The translations under genes were made by a program, and so were the position numbers. Shown here in pieces: positions 1 to 11,139 of a stretch of 64,000 nucleotides of DNA. Positions within the stretch are counted from its first letter, which is position 1; each line of letters starts with the position of its first letter. Under the pieces are notes generated by a model, which saw only the letters and a program-made list of their open reading frames with translations, had not been told where the DNA came from and did not search any database. The DNA is from Chelydra serpentina (lineage: Eukaryota; Chordata; Testudines; Chelydridae): positions 682,001-746,000 of the forward strand of contig JBAIAC010000278.1 in NCBI GenBank assembly GCA_037349315.1, written 5' to 3'.

Positions 1-138
1 CACGGAGCAGTCTCTGCTGCCTTCCTCCGGCCCTGCTCCTTCCTCAGCCCCCAAGGGAGAGCCCCCCACAGCCGTCACCCCCGCAGAGCTCCCCTCCCCC
101 CCGGTAAGGCTGGCCAGGCGCGGGGGGAAGGCACCTAC

Positions 139-226
139 ATTGTGAAGCCCCTTGTGGAACACGAGGTCCCTGTCGCCAATGGATTTCAGCCCCTGGACCA
201 CATAGGAGCCGCCGAACCGGGAGTGC
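139..226 (-). CDS. TIMELESS: TIMELESS coding exon 8
   Basis: Acceptor CCCCCCAG ends at 227 and donor GTAGGT begins at 138. It encodes [20 protein letters not shown] and then LVFHKGLHN. Entry phase 2, exit phase 0. Positions 1-138 are the next intron and show no further exon. Confidence 0.93.
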
Positions 227-3200
227 CTGGGGGGGAAGAGGGATTGGGGTGAGCCAGAGGGCGTGGGGGGTGGGGGGGGGATGAGCTGCAGTGCCCCCCA
301 GAAGGCAGCAGCCTCCGGCACACAGGAGCACGGTGCCCTCTGAACTGAGGGGCATGAGAAGGGTGGGCTGCCCCCTAAACCTGCCCCGCCGCCCCCTGCT
401 AGCGGCTGCCCACTGCACAATCGGCACGCCATGGAGATCTACATGGTGTACGGAGCCCCAAACCCGTGTGGCCAGGCCGGTGTCGAGCCCACTCATCCGA
501 GGGGAGGCGCGGACGAGGGCTGAACCCCCAGCCTCCCTCCCCCCGGAGCAGGGAGCCAGCCGCAGCCCCCAGCTCACCTGCTCCCTCGCTGGAACGCCCG
601 GCTCTTCCTCTCCGCCAGCTCCCTCTGCCGCAGCAGCTCCAGGTCCCTCACGTCCGTCACCTGCTCCTTGACCGGGCGGGTCTGGCCCGTGGCCGCCAGC
701 TGCTCTGGATCCTGCTGGGACAGCAGGCTGGTGGCCGCCCCCATCTACAATACGCCCCCGGCCTGGGGGGGACTACATATCCCAGCAGGCATTGCTCCAC
801 CGGCCTGCAGCCCAGGGGACTACATATCCCAGCAGGCACTGCTCCACCGGCCCAGGGGGGGGGGGGGGACCACATATCCCAGCGGGCACTGCTCCACCGG
901 CGGGGGGGGGGCGGGGGGGGACCACATATCCCAGCGGGCACTGCTCCACCGGCCCGGGGGGACCACATATCCCAGCAGGCACTGCTCCACCGGCCCAGGG
1001 GGGGACCACATATCCCAGCAGGCACTGCTCCACCGGCCCAGGGGGGGACCACATATCCCAGCGGGCACTGCTCCACCGGCCCAGGGGGGGACCACATATC
1101 CCAGCGGGCACTGCTCCACTGGGCGGGGGGGGGGGGGGGGGGGGGCACCACATATCCTAGCGGGCACTGCTCCACCGGCCCAGGTGGGGACCACATATCC
1201 CAGCAGGCACTGCTCCACCGGCCCAGGGGGGGGACCACATATCCCAGCGGGCACTGCTCCACCGGCCCAGGGGGGGACCACATATCCCAGCAGGCACTGC
1301 TCCACCGGCCCAGGGGGGGACCACATATCCCAGCGGGCACTGCTCCACCGGCCCAGGGGGGGACCACATATCCCAGCAGGCACTGCTCCACCGGCCCAGG
1401 GGGGGGACCACATATCCCAGCAGGCACTGCTCCACCGGCCCAGGTGGGGACCACATATCCCAGCAGGCACTGCTCCACCGGCCCAGGGGGGGGACCACAT
1501 ATCCCAGCAGGCACTGCTCCACCGGCCCAGGGGGGGACCACATATCCCAGCGGGCACTGCTCCACCGGCCCAGGGGGGGACCACATATCCCAGCAGGCAC
1601 TGCTCCACCGGCCCAGGGGGGGGACCACATATCCCAGCGGGCACTGCTCCACCGGCCCAGGGGGGGACCACATATCCCAGCGGGCACTGCTCCACCGGCC
1701 CAGGGGGGGGGACCACATATCCCAGCGGGCACTGCTCCACCGGCCCAGGTGGGGACCACATATCCCAGCAGGCACTGCTCCACCGGCCCAGGGGGGGACC
1801 ACATATCCCAGCGGGCACTGCTCCACCGGCCCAGGGGGGGACCACATATCCCAGCGGGCACTGCTCCACCGGCCCAGGGGGGGGACCACATATCCCAGCA
1901 GGCACTGCTCCACCGGCCCAGGGGGCGACCACATATCCCAGCGGGCACTGCTCCACCGGCCCAGGGGGGGACCACATATCCCAGCAGGCACTGCTCCACC
2001 GGCCCAGGTGGGGACCACATATCCCAGCGGGCACTGCTCCACCGGCCCCGGGGGGGGGGGGGGGGACGGACGGGGGGACGGACACACCACATATCCCAGC
2101 GGGCACTGCTCCACCGGCCCGGGGACACCACATATCCCAGCGGGCACTGCTCCACCGGCCCGGGGACACCACATATCCCAGCGGGCATTGCTCCACCGGC
2201 CCGGGGGGACCACATATCCCAGCGGGCACTGCTCCACCGGCCCGGGGGGACCACATATCCCAGCGGGCACTGCTCCACCGGCCCGGGGGGGGACCACATA
2301 TCCCAGCGGGCACTGCTCCACCGGCCCGGGGGGGGGGGGGACCACATATCCCAGCGGGCACTGCTCCACCGGCCCGGGGGGACCACATATCCCAGCGGGC
2401 ACTGCTCCACCGGCCCGGGGGGGGGGGGGACCACATATCCCAGCGGGCACTGCTCCACCGGCCCGGGGGGGACCACATATCCCAGCGGGCACTGCTCCAC
2501 AAGGCTGGGGGGGGCAGGGTGAAGGAACTGGGACCTGCTGAGACCCCTTGTGGGTGGGGTGGTGAAGCCAGCGGCCAAGGGCTCCGTGCTGGGCCTCTTG
2601 GAGAGACATCAACACCCACTGTGCACAAAGGTGTCATCCCCACTGGCTGCCATATGTTCCCTCTAAGTGGATTAATCCAGCCAGATCCCAATCCAGCTGG
2701 GGGGGCGCCCTCCCGTCTCGGGCCCCCTGCTCCCCACCCGGGCTCACCTGGTCCCTGAACATCAGCGAGATGATCTCCAGCACGTGCAGGCCCCACTGCT
2801 GCTCGGCCGAGGAGCTGGCCAGGAACTTCAGCAGGTCGTCCATGCCGCTGACGTGCAGGGCCCAGAGCACCCGGTCGTGGGTGCTGGCGTCGTCGTCCAC
2901 GCTCTGGCGCACGGGGAGGGGTGTGGGGCTGAGCGGGGGGCAGCTTTCAGCCTCCCCTGGCTACCGCCTGGGTCTCCCACCCCGCCACCCTTCCCCGGGG
3001 GCACGGCGTCCCAGCGGGGAGATCCTGGAACTCGCTACCTGCCCCCCACGCGGGGAGCGAGGGACGAGAGCCGGGTGCAAGAGACGCCGAGTCCCACCCG
3101 ACCCTCCCAGGCTGCCTCCAGTGGGGCTGGCTCCCTGCCCAGCCCTCCTCCTCACAGTGGGACTCCTGGCCATTCGCCAGCCACACGGGGCAAGGAGACG

Positions 3201-5495
3201 GAGACCCCTCCTTTGCCCACTGGGGGATCAACCCCCGCCCCTCTCCCGAGCAGGGGATCAGCCCCCCCGCCCCGTTACCTTCTCCTCCTCGGGGTCCACG
3301 GGGATATGAAGCACGTTTCGCGTCAGCAGCAGAATTCTCTCCACCAGCAGGTTGTCCTCTTCCTGCCTCTGCTCCCAGTCCTGGGGGGGGCACGGGGGAG
3401 GAGGGGGGGGGGGTAACGAGAAAGCGACTGAAGGAACATGACTGGAGGCCCCCAGAAACCCGCTGCCTCCCAGAAACCCGCTGCCTCCCAGGTCATCCCA
3501 GCCCCCCGGGGGCAAGTTTGGGGGCCATCCTACGCGGCTGCGATTCCCACAGGGGCCTATGGGAATTAGGCACTTGACTCCCACGGCAACTGGCTGGGTG
3601 CCTAACTCCTCTTGCCGCCCCCCAGCCCAGCCCGCCCCGCAGGCCAGGGCCACGCTCACCAGCTGCAGCAGGTCGTAGAGTTTCTCACTCAGCACCCCGA
3701 ACACCTTCTCACTGGCGAAAGCCTGGGGGGGGTGGGGAGAACCCGGCATTAGGGCAAGGGGCCGGCGCCAGGAGGAGAGCGCCGCCCTGGGGCACGGGGT
3801 GGGAGGGGTATAGCCCCAGGATGCTGCTGGGAGGGGGTTGCGGGGGGGAGAACGGTGGTTGATGCAGAGCCAGCAGGGGGAGCTTAAAGAGCAGACAGGC
3901 CTTGTGCCCACCCCTCCAGGGCGCAGGCAGCCCCGGTAAAAGGCGGCTAGCTCTGGGGGGGAGCAGCCAGCCAGGGGACAGAGAAGGGCCACTTTAGCTC
4001 CGGGAACCTGGACACGGATTTCCCAGTCATTCCAAAGCCCAGGGGCCCCCCCCGCTCCTCCTGGTGGCATCCAGGGCTGGAAAACCCCATGAATCTGTGA
4101 CCACGCCACATTCAGCTCCACGTCAGACTGGGACAAGTGGCTACTTTTAACCAACAGGGTCGCCCCCCTTCCCCACAGCCCTGTTATCCCAGGAGGGTGT
4201 GGGGGGAAGGGGGCAGGCAGCCTCACCTCTTTGTAGGCCTGCAGGTAGGACACAATCTGTAGGAAGCAGTGCCGGGAGCCGGGGTCGTGCGGGACTTTGC
4301 CGAAGCAAAGCAGGGCCGGCTGGGTCAGGTTCACCATCAGCCTGTGGGGGGAGACGGGGGGGGGACACAGACATGGCAGGAGCCCTCCCCCGGGGCGCAG
4401 CCGCCCAGATTCAATCCTGGCTCACCCACCCAGGGGTGTGGGCTCCTCTCCCAGCCTAGCCCTCTGCACCGCCACCCCCGGAGCTCCAGAACAGGGACTG
4501 GGGCTGACAGTTCTGCTCCTCGGGACCCAGGCAACGCTCCCGTGGGGGGGGGGAGACAGATCGTCCCAGACTGCGGAACTACCCGCCACAGGATCCTACA
4601 GCTTCCTACGTCTGCCTCCTCCGGTTTGAGCCTAGAGCAGCACGGACACTGTAGCTATAAACCCCCACCCCCTGGAGGGACGCTAGCCACGGGGCTGGAC
4701 GCGGGGAAGCCCGCAGGCTGGGAGCGGACGCCGGGGGGGCCGTACCTGACGACGGCATCGAAGAGCAGCTTGTCCTGCGGGTACTGGGCGATGAGGGGCA
4801 GCAGGTCGTTCTGCAGGATCTGGGCCGCGCCCAGCTGCTGGCGGACGTCCCGCATCTCATCCTCGTAGCGCAGGTAGCGGATCAAATCCTTCACGCTCTC
4901 TGGGGGGGGGGGGGGGGAGCAGAGGACGTGACCCCCACAAGCGCCCAGCCTGGCTTCTCTGCCCCGCCCAGGCAGAGTCCCGGCCCTGCCCACACAAGCA
5001 GCCGGTCTCCTCCCCCCTGGAGCTCGGCGCATTCATGGGACCACACAGCGGCTGGGACGGAAGCCGCTTTGAAACACCCTTCAGGCGGGGCACTTTGGGG
5101 CCAGGGGGAGGCCAGTGCTGGGGGGTCGCGACCCTTTTAAGAAGGATCTCAAGCACCCAGTCATGCCCAGGGTGAGGGGGGGAAGGGTCGGTCAGCACCC
5201 CCCTACCGGGGAAAGCAAGGCACGGAGAGGAGAAGGGACTGGAACCCAGGAGTCCTGGGGAGCAGCTCCAAACCAGGCCCCCACCCATCCCCTCCCGGGT
5301 CGGCCTGCTGAGCCAAGGATCTTCCCACCCAGGGACCGGCCCCCCACAGCCTCAGCAACAGTCAGCCCCCCGGTCTGGGCTGGCCCTTCGCCACGTACCC
5401 AAGCAGTCGGGCTCCTTGTGGTAGACGTCCCCCTCCAAGTAGCCCAGGGCGCTGCACGTTGCCAGGAGCTCGCAGTTCATCATGTACCAGTCCAT
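139..5495 (-). CDS. TIMELESS: TIMELESS, 5' part of gene (coding exons 1-8, partial)
   Basis: Encodes the N-terminal ~303 residues of Timeless, the nuclear replication-fork protection protein that partners TIPIN and also has a debated circadian role. Eight coding exons join in phase: 5399-5495, 4746-4899, 4227-4341, 3660-3722, 3279-3380, 2748-2903, 578-711 and 139-226. The product starts [20 protein letters not shown] and keeps family blocks such as [40 protein letters not shown] and [15 protein letters not shown]. All belong to the Timeless N-terminal domain. The start is the first Met of the conserved block, in an exon whose acceptor is at 5524. The rest of the gene (about 900 residues in human) lies beyond position 1. 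Introns are 279-504 bp except the 2.0 kb one at 712-2747, which holds a minisatellite. No break was seen. MIP follows upstream in the same orientation, as in mammals. The assignment is secure. Confidence 0.95.
578..711 (-). CDS. TIMELESS: TIMELESS coding exon 7
   Basis: Acceptor CAG at 714-712 and donor GTGAGC from 577. It encodes [18 protein letters not shown] and then [20 protein letters not shown], a predicted charged helix matching the mammalian DPEQL...LRQREMAEKK region. An additional CAG three bases upstream could serve as an alternative acceptor and add one Gln. Exit phase 2. Confidence 0.9.
771..2502 (+). repeat. minisatellite, ~40 units of 43 bp, in TIMELESS intron
   Basis: Each unit carries CCACATATCCCAGCGGGCAC followed by TGCTCCACCGGCCC and a G run of 4-20. 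Units differ mainly at CAG/CGG (CAGCAGGC or CAGCGGGC) and in G-run length; a G tract of more than 20 lies near 1124-1145. Because the unit is not a multiple of three, all six frames stay largely open, giving spurious long reading frames. The G-rich strand is opposite to TIMELESS transcription. Confidence 0.95.
2748..2903 (-). CDS. TIMELESS: TIMELESS coding exon 6
   Basis: 156 nt, phase 0 at both ends, flanked by GCCAG and GTGAGC. Encodes 52 residues beginning [20 protein letters not shown] and ending SLMFRDQ, very close to mammalian Timeless. Confidence 0.95.
3279..3380 (-). CDS. TIMELESS: TIMELESS coding exon 5
   Basis: 102 nt, phase 0 at both ends; acceptor CCCCCAG, donor GTAACG. Encodes 34 residues starting [20 protein letters not shown]. 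Confidence 0.95.
3660..3722 (-). CDS. TIMELESS: TIMELESS coding exon 4
   Basis: 63 nt encoding 21 residues from [18 protein letters not shown] to LQL; acceptor CCCCAG, donor GTGAGC. The adjoining intron (3381-3659) contains a dispersed turtle-type repeat with the words AATTAGGCAC and GCCTAACTCC. Confidence 0.95.
4227..4341 (-). CDS. TIMELESS: TIMELESS coding exon 3
   Basis: 115 nt; acceptor CCACAG, donor GTGAGG. Encodes [18 protein letters not shown] through LQAYKE. Entry phase 2, exit phase 0. Confidence 0.95.
4746..4899 (-). CDS. TIMELESS: TIMELESS coding exon 2
   Basis: 154 nt; acceptor after a long C tract, donor GTACGG. Encodes [20 protein letters not shown] and onward to FDAVVR. Phases 1 and 2 join both neighbours exactly. 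Confidence 0.95.
5399..5495 (-). CDS. TIMELESS: TIMELESS coding exon 1 (start codon)
   Basis: ATG at 5495-5493 opens 32 codons ending KEPDCL plus one base; donor GTACGT. The exon itself starts at 5523 after acceptor CTCGCAG, so 28 nt of 5' UTR precede the ATG here and an upstream non-coding exon is required. Confidence 0.95.
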
Positions 5496-5674
5496 AAATC
5501 CCGGCCCAGCCAGAGAGCGAAACCTGCGAGGACAGAGCCAGTGAGGCCCCGGGGACGGGAACCGCCAGCCCCACCCCTCACTCCAGCACCAGCCGCCCCA
5601 GGGTCTCCGAGCCCTTCGCCAGCAGTCACGAGGGGTTTGGGGGGGGGGGGGGAAATCACTCTCCCTCCACGACC

Positions 5675-6028
5675 CAGTGGGGAAACCGAGGCAAAGCAAG
5701 ATGAAGTGACATATCAAGGGTCGTGCAGTGATCCAGGAGCACAGCTAGGGGGTAGAACTCAAGAATCCCAACTCCTAGCCCCACCCCCACTAGACCCCAC
5801 TCCCCTCCCAGAGCCAGGGACAGAACCCAGGAGTCCTGGCTCCCAGCCTCCCCACTCTAACCCACCAGACCCCACACTCCTCCCAGAGCCGGGGACAGAA
5901 CCCAGCAGTCCTGGTTACCAGCCCCCCCGCTCTAACCACTAGACCCCACTCCCCTCCCAGAGCCAGGGAGAGAACCCAGGAGTCCTGGCTGCCAGCCCCC
6001 CTGCTCTAACCACTAGACCCCACTCCCT
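5675..6028 (-). repeat. MIR-like SINE tail with tandem ~66 bp units
   Basis: Begins with GGGGAAACCGAGGC, the reverse complement of the MIR word GCCTCRGTTTCCCC, then repeats units around AACCCAGGAGTCCTGGCT and CTCTAACCACTAGACCCC about five times. Reads as the tRNA-like end of a MIR-type SINE that has been amplified in tandem. Confidence 0.6.
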
Positions 6029-8777
6029 GTGAACCCAGCAGCAAGCAAGGACCCAGCTGAGGACGGTATGCGGCCGCACGGGCGGGCCCCGGGGAGCTGC
6101 CGAGCGCTGGAACGAGCGGAGAGCGTGAGCCTGGGGGGCCAGCCCCCGGCCCAGCTGCCGGTGCGGGAGTTGCCATGGAAGCGGCGCACCGTCCCCTGGA
6201 GACCAGGACGAAAGCAGTGGGCTCAGGTGGCCTGCTAAGCAACGAGGAGCCGGCTCCCTGGCAGATGGAGACACGTGGCAGCTGGCGGGGAGAAGTGGGG
6301 GGAGGGTGGGGGGAGACCAGGACGGGCCCCCCCTCCCCCCAAGATAGGAGCGTCCCTACAGACCTGACAGGCCAAGCCCGCTGACAGGAGCCCAGCCACA
6401 GCCGGCTTCCCCGACGCCGGGAAAATTCACCCCCTAAGGAAAGGGCTCTGCCCCGGAGCACGGCACCCACCAATTCCCACAGCCATTGTTCGGGGGCCGG
6501 ACACTTCCCCCTCCCCAGCCGGGTGCTATCGTGACACAGTGCCCCGGGAGAGGAAGCGACCCGCCCGAGATCACACAAGGAGTCAAGGGAAGAACCCAGG
6601 AGTCCTGGCTCCCAGTCCCCTGCTCTGCCCACTCGACTCCCCCACTCTCTGCCCAGAGCCAGGGGCCGGGCCGTTAGCTCTGTGGGTCACAACCAGGCTG
6701 TCCTTCAAACAGGAAAGGCTGTTCCCCACCCCATCCCCGGAGCACCGCGAACCTGTGGAACTCTCAGCCACAGGAGATCATCAGGCACGGAGCGGGACTG
6801 GGCATTAAAAAACACCCAAGAGCTCGGGGCAGGCTAGAAACATTCACGCTCCAGGGCACAATCCACCCACTACCTACCAGGGTCAGAAGGAAACCGCCCG
6901 GGGCCCTTTGCACCTGCCCTCGGCGGAGACGGGTACCGGGCCGGACGGCCCCCCGGCTGACGCAGCCTGGCCAGGGCTGCTTTATACCTACCATCACCTC
7001 CCTTTGCTGAGCGCCAACCCCAGGGCGCCCAGACAACGGGCAGGGCCAAGACACAGGAGCGACCCCCCCGGGGAACAGCCCCCCTTTGCTCCAGTACCGG
7101 TGTGAACCCCGAAGGGCCCAGGAGGGAGGCGACCTGAGCCCTTGACCACCAGAGCCAGGCTGGGCCGAGGGACCAGCAGAAAAGCTGCCACTGTCCGGAG
7201 CAGCGTTTGCTCCAGGATTCCCCCCCACGCCTCCGTTCCCTGCGACCCCCTTTCTGCTCCCAGCCCAGCCGGTTCCCCCGCCCCGGCGCACGTCCCAGGC
7301 GCTCCGCCAGCCCTCCCTCCCCAGCGCCCCCCCCCACCCCCGCAGCTCACCGGCACCACCCCCGGGGGGCTGGCACATCACACTCACTGCTCCACTTCCC
7401 CGAGCACCGCTGGGTGCTGATCCATTTCCCAGCCGCTGTCCTAGGGGGGCCCGGGAGGGGCTGGCGGAGCTAAAGCAGGTCGCCGTGTCGGGGAGCAGAG
7501 ACACCCCCTCCCCATGGCCCAGACGACTGACATTTCACCCACAGCCGGACGCCCCCTGCCAGGGCCGGCCCACGGCCACCCAGCGCCCGAGGAGCCAGGC
7601 AAAAGGCACCGGTGCCACCACGGAGGGCTTTGGGAAGGAGACACACCGGCCGCCCCGCCCGCGAGGGGATTTACGCCCGCTTTAGGGAGCTGAAGTGATT
7701 GGTGGAAAGTTCAGTGGAACACAGGTGGGAAGAGAACCCAGGAGTCCGGACTCTCCCCTCCGCCACCCCCGCTCTAGCCACTAGACTGCCCCCCCCCCCC
7801 ATTAAATCACCCCGCGGGGCAGCGAGACAGACAGCAGCGGGGTGATGGTCACCCACCTCCTACTTCAGTTTGAGCCCCAGCGGGCAGCTGAGACACCAGC
7901 CTGCCCCGGGCGCTCCCCTGGCCCGGAGCCTCCCCAGCCTGCCCCAGCTTGAGGCTGGGGGTCTCAGAGGTGCCCCCAGAGAGCTGTGGCATCCTGCCCC
8001 CCACACAGGGCCTCCAGCTCTTCCAATCCCCATGGGGAAGGGGTAGCCTGGTGCCAGGACCTTGCCTCCCTCCCGGGGGGCCTCACCAATCCCCCTGCTG
8101 GGAAAGCCAGCCTCGGTTTCCCAAAGGCCGAGTGAGGAGGCTGAAATAAACGGGTCAGGAGGCCCAGAGTGAGGCCTGCCAAGGATGTCACCGCCGCACA
8201 TGGGCCCAGCTCCACGGCGTCGGGCCTGCTCCGCAACCCCCTCCCCATGAAACTGCCTCTCCCCTGGCCACCTGAGACGGCAGCTCCTATCCGGGCCCCA
8301 TCTCCGCTGCCCCCCCCCCCCCGCCAGTTCCCTTTGCCACGAGAAAACGTGGCACAGGTTCGAAGCAGGTTCGTTAAACGGGCGCCAGCCGCTGGAAGGA
8401 TGCTCCGCTTCCGGTCCAAGAGCCGCTTCCGGCACCAGTTCCGTCTAAACCCTCTGGGGACACACTCCAGCCGAACCCTGATCGGAGCGCCCGCCCGCCG
8501 GTTAAACTGAACCGGTTTTTAAAAGACCAGTTGACCCCAGCGCAGCCCCCCCACCCCGCACGCAGCCGGGACCCCGTCCCCACAGGGCAGCGGCTAGCCA
8601 CGGGGAGCCATTCCTGAGGACCGGGAGAGGAGAAATTCCCCCTCTCGGAGGCCCAGCAACCTGGCAGCTCCAGGGCATGCGGCAAACAGGCGGTCAGGAA
8701 GAAACTGCCCCCAGCAGCCCCACAACTGTCCACTAGGGGCTCCCTTGCAGCAGCTCATGGCACTGGCTCCTTGAGCT

Positions 8778-8955
8778 AGGGGGAGGGGTCGCTCAGTGGT
8801 TTGAGCATTGGCCTGCTAAACCCAGGGTTGTGAGTTCAATCCTTGAGGGGGCCATTTAGGGATCTGGGGCAAAAACTGGGGATTGGTCCTGCTTTGAGCA
8901 AGGGGGTTGGAGTAGATGACCTCCCAAGGTCCCTTCCAACCCTGAGATTCTATGA
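8778..8955 (+). mobile_element. tRNA-derived SINE with CR1-type tail
   Basis: Pol III A-box-like GCTCAGTGGTTTGAGC and B-box-like GTGAGTTCAATCC are followed by a body with GGTTGGAGTAGATGACC and the CR1 3' end CCTTCCAACCCTGAGATTC, TATGA. This is the arrangement of the tortoise Pol III/SINE family, whose 3' end is shared with CR1. Confidence 0.85.
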
Positions 8956-9839
8956 TCTCATGGGGGCCAGGCACTATATATTCTCCACCCCCCGGACTAT
9001 CTGGAGGCCAGACCAGCCTTGCAGGGCTGAATTGAGGTAGCAGGGTGGGTGGGTGTAAATTAGCTCCATATATTCACTCCCCTCCATCCCTCCCTGCAGG
9101 GCGGGGCAGCGTCTGCAGACAGGCCTGGAGAACAGGGAGCCAGCGCCCCAGACACCCAGGGAACCCACAACTGGCCTGCTTCCAGCCCAGCCCGAACCAG
9201 CCCTGCCAGGTTTATCCCCCCGCTTCCCAGCCGCTGGAATTTGCTGCCCCGACTGGTCGAGGGGCCCAGAATTGATTGGTGAAGGGGGCAGGAGGGAGGG
9301 AGGGCACCGACTGGTTGTGGGAGCCCATATCTCCCCTCCGCCTGCTTTTGGTCAGGCTAAACAAGCCAAGCTCCGTGAGTCTAGGTGTTCACTATTGCTG
9401 GGGGACCCTGAACCTTTCCCCGGCCAGGGCAGGAGGTGTTCAACACCAGCAAAAGCCCTCTGCAGCCGCAGGGTCTGGCTCCCAGGCTGACCTCCCCCCG
9501 CACCCCATTGCTCTGGATTTACCCCGCCCCCCCAACAACACTGTCCGATGCTAGGCGCTGGCAGCCCGCCCGCTCACGGGGGCACCCACCAGCAGGCAGC
9601 CACCTCTGGGGGGGGAGGAGGAGGCAGCTGATGACCTGGCCGGGAAGGGAGGGGGGGGGGGCATGGGGGAAAATACGGCCCAGTTCTTGCCACCTGCACC
9701 TCGTGTCCGAATGCACAGACCTTGCTTCAGCCCCCACCCCCCGAAATCTACCCCCCAAAATCGCTGCACAGGCCCCCCACACAGTAACCCCTACAAAAAA
9801 CACAGCACAGCCTTTCCCTGGGGACCGCCCCCAAGCTCA

Positions 9840-10070
9840 GCTCAGGCCCCCACCCCACGATCCCCCCCAAACCCCAGCACAGCCCCCCCCACACCTCGGC
9901 TCATCCCCCCCTCGGGATCCCCCCCAAACCCCGGCTCATCCCCCCCCTCGGGATCCCCCCAAACCCCAGCACAGCCTCCCACCCCACGATCCCCCCCAAA
10001 CCCCGGCTCATCCCCCCCTCGGGATCCCCCAAACCCCGGCACAGCCCCCCTCGGGATCCCCACCCCGGTG
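9840..10070 (+). repeat. C-rich tandem array, ~33 bp units
   Basis: Words CCCCCAAACCCC, GGCTCATCCCCC and CTCGGGATCCC recur about six times, in the probable first intron of TIMELESS just inside the donor. Confidence 0.75.
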
Positions 10071-10105
10071 CCCCCCCGCGCTCCCCAGCCCGGCCCCCTC
10101 CTTAC

Positions 10106-10190
10106 CGGGCCCGGGGCTCCCGCGGCGGCGCCACTCGCGGCACCGAGCCTCAGATGGCGCCGAAATCCTGCCGGGCCTTAAAAGGGCAAC
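10106..10190 (-). promoter_or_regulatory. TIMELESS: probable TIMELESS promoter and non-coding exon 1
   Basis: On the minus strand a CpG-rich stretch ends in a clean donor, GCCCGG followed by GTAAGG (GT at 10105-10104), that could splice to the acceptor at 5524. It contains GCGCCATCTG, a YY1-like site, next to TTTCGGCGCC, which is loosely E2F-like. TTTTAAGG at about 10178-10185 is a possible weak TATA. The transcription start is not defined by sequence. Supported by position and the need for an upstream exon; not proven. Confidence 0.4.
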
Positions 10191-10637
10191 AGCCTCCCCC
10201 GACATGTGCAAATCGGAGCTGCGAGCTCTGCCCTGCCCCCCCCTCCCGCTCTAACCACTAGCTCCCACTCCCCTCCCAGAGCTGGGAACAGGTCCCAGGA
10301 GTCCTGCCTTCCCCGGGGGGCTCTGGACGTCCCCATCCGGGTCTCCCTTTCTGTGGGGATCACAAACCGGGATAACGCCCCTGCCCCTTTTAAGAATCGC
10401 ACAGAGCCGGCCAGTTCCCTCCCTCCGGAGGCCCAGCATGATGGAGCGAACCACCCCAGAAAGGGGGGGGGGCTGAACGCACACCCCTACCCCAGGAATG
10501 GGCTGCTCCTGAGCCCCAGACAGGATAACGCGCGTGGGGCGTGCAAGGAGGAGCGCGCCTGGGCAAGTGTGTGTGTGTGTGTGTGTGTGTGTTGGGAGAG
10601 GTTGTGCAAAAGGAGGTGAGCGTGCAAGGAGAAAGGT

Positions 10638-11050
10638 GTGTGCGTGAGCGCAAGCTCTTTTACTGGGAAAGGTGATGGTGCAAGGGGTATGTGCTGTGAT
10701 AGGCGAGTGTGCAAGAGGAGACTAGTGTGCATGTGTGTGAGTGCTTTCACTGGGAAATATGAGTGTTGCACGTGTTGTGTTCCAGGAGGTGTGAGTGTGC
10801 CAGGAGAGATGCGTGTGCAATGAGGAGGATGTGGGTGCAAGGACAAAGGTGTGTGCGTGAGCGCAAGGTCTTTTACTGGGAAAGATAATGGTGCAAGGGG
10901 TATGTGCTGTGATAGACGAGTGTGCAAGAGGAGACGAGTGTGCATGTGTGTGAGTGCTTTCACTGGGAAATATGAGTGTTGCACGTGTTGTGTTCCAGGA
11001 GGTGTGAGTGTGCCAGGAGAGATGCGTGTGCAATGAGGAGGATGTGGGTG
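10638..11050 (+). repeat. tandem duplication of a ~213 bp GTG-rich unit
   Basis: Two near-identical copies start at about 10638 and 10851, each with TTTTACTGGGAAAG, GCTTTCACTGGGAAATATGA and GTGCAATGAGGAGGATGTGG. Shorter GAGTGTGCAAG words flank the pair. Confidence 0.85.
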
Positions 11051-11139
11051 CAAGGGGTTTTACCGGGAAAGGAGACTGTGCAAGGGGGGGGTGTGCTGGG
11101 AGAGGTGAGTGTGCAAGGAGATTTTGCCAGGAGGGGTGA

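Larger units (their letters stand above)
5524..10105 (-). other. TIMELESS intron 1 (probable)
   Basis: A 4.6 kb stretch without coding sequence. From left to right it holds a MIR-like tail and tandem units (5675-6028), further single units (6560-6660, 7725-7790), a tRNA-derived SINE (8778-8955), and a C-rich tandem array (9840-10070). The parts at 6700-7700 and 9000-9800 are GC-rich single-copy-looking DNA with nothing recognised. Confidence 0.5.

Noticed and set aside
771..2502. Regular direct repeats considered as a CRISPR array.
   Set aside because: Units abut without unique spacers, and the window is a vertebrate chromosome with spliced genes.
466..2758. Several overlapping reading frames of 470-700 codons on both strands with repeats such as [10 protein letters not shown].
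   Set aside because: They are the 43-bp minisatellite read in every frame; the repeat length keeps all frames open, there is no start context or splice evidence, and the region is a TIMELESS intron.
8778..8850. tRNA-like sequence with A and B boxes, considered as a tRNA gene.
   Set aside because: It lacks a proper acceptor stem and continues into a CR1-tailed body; it is the head of a SINE, with three further copies in the window.
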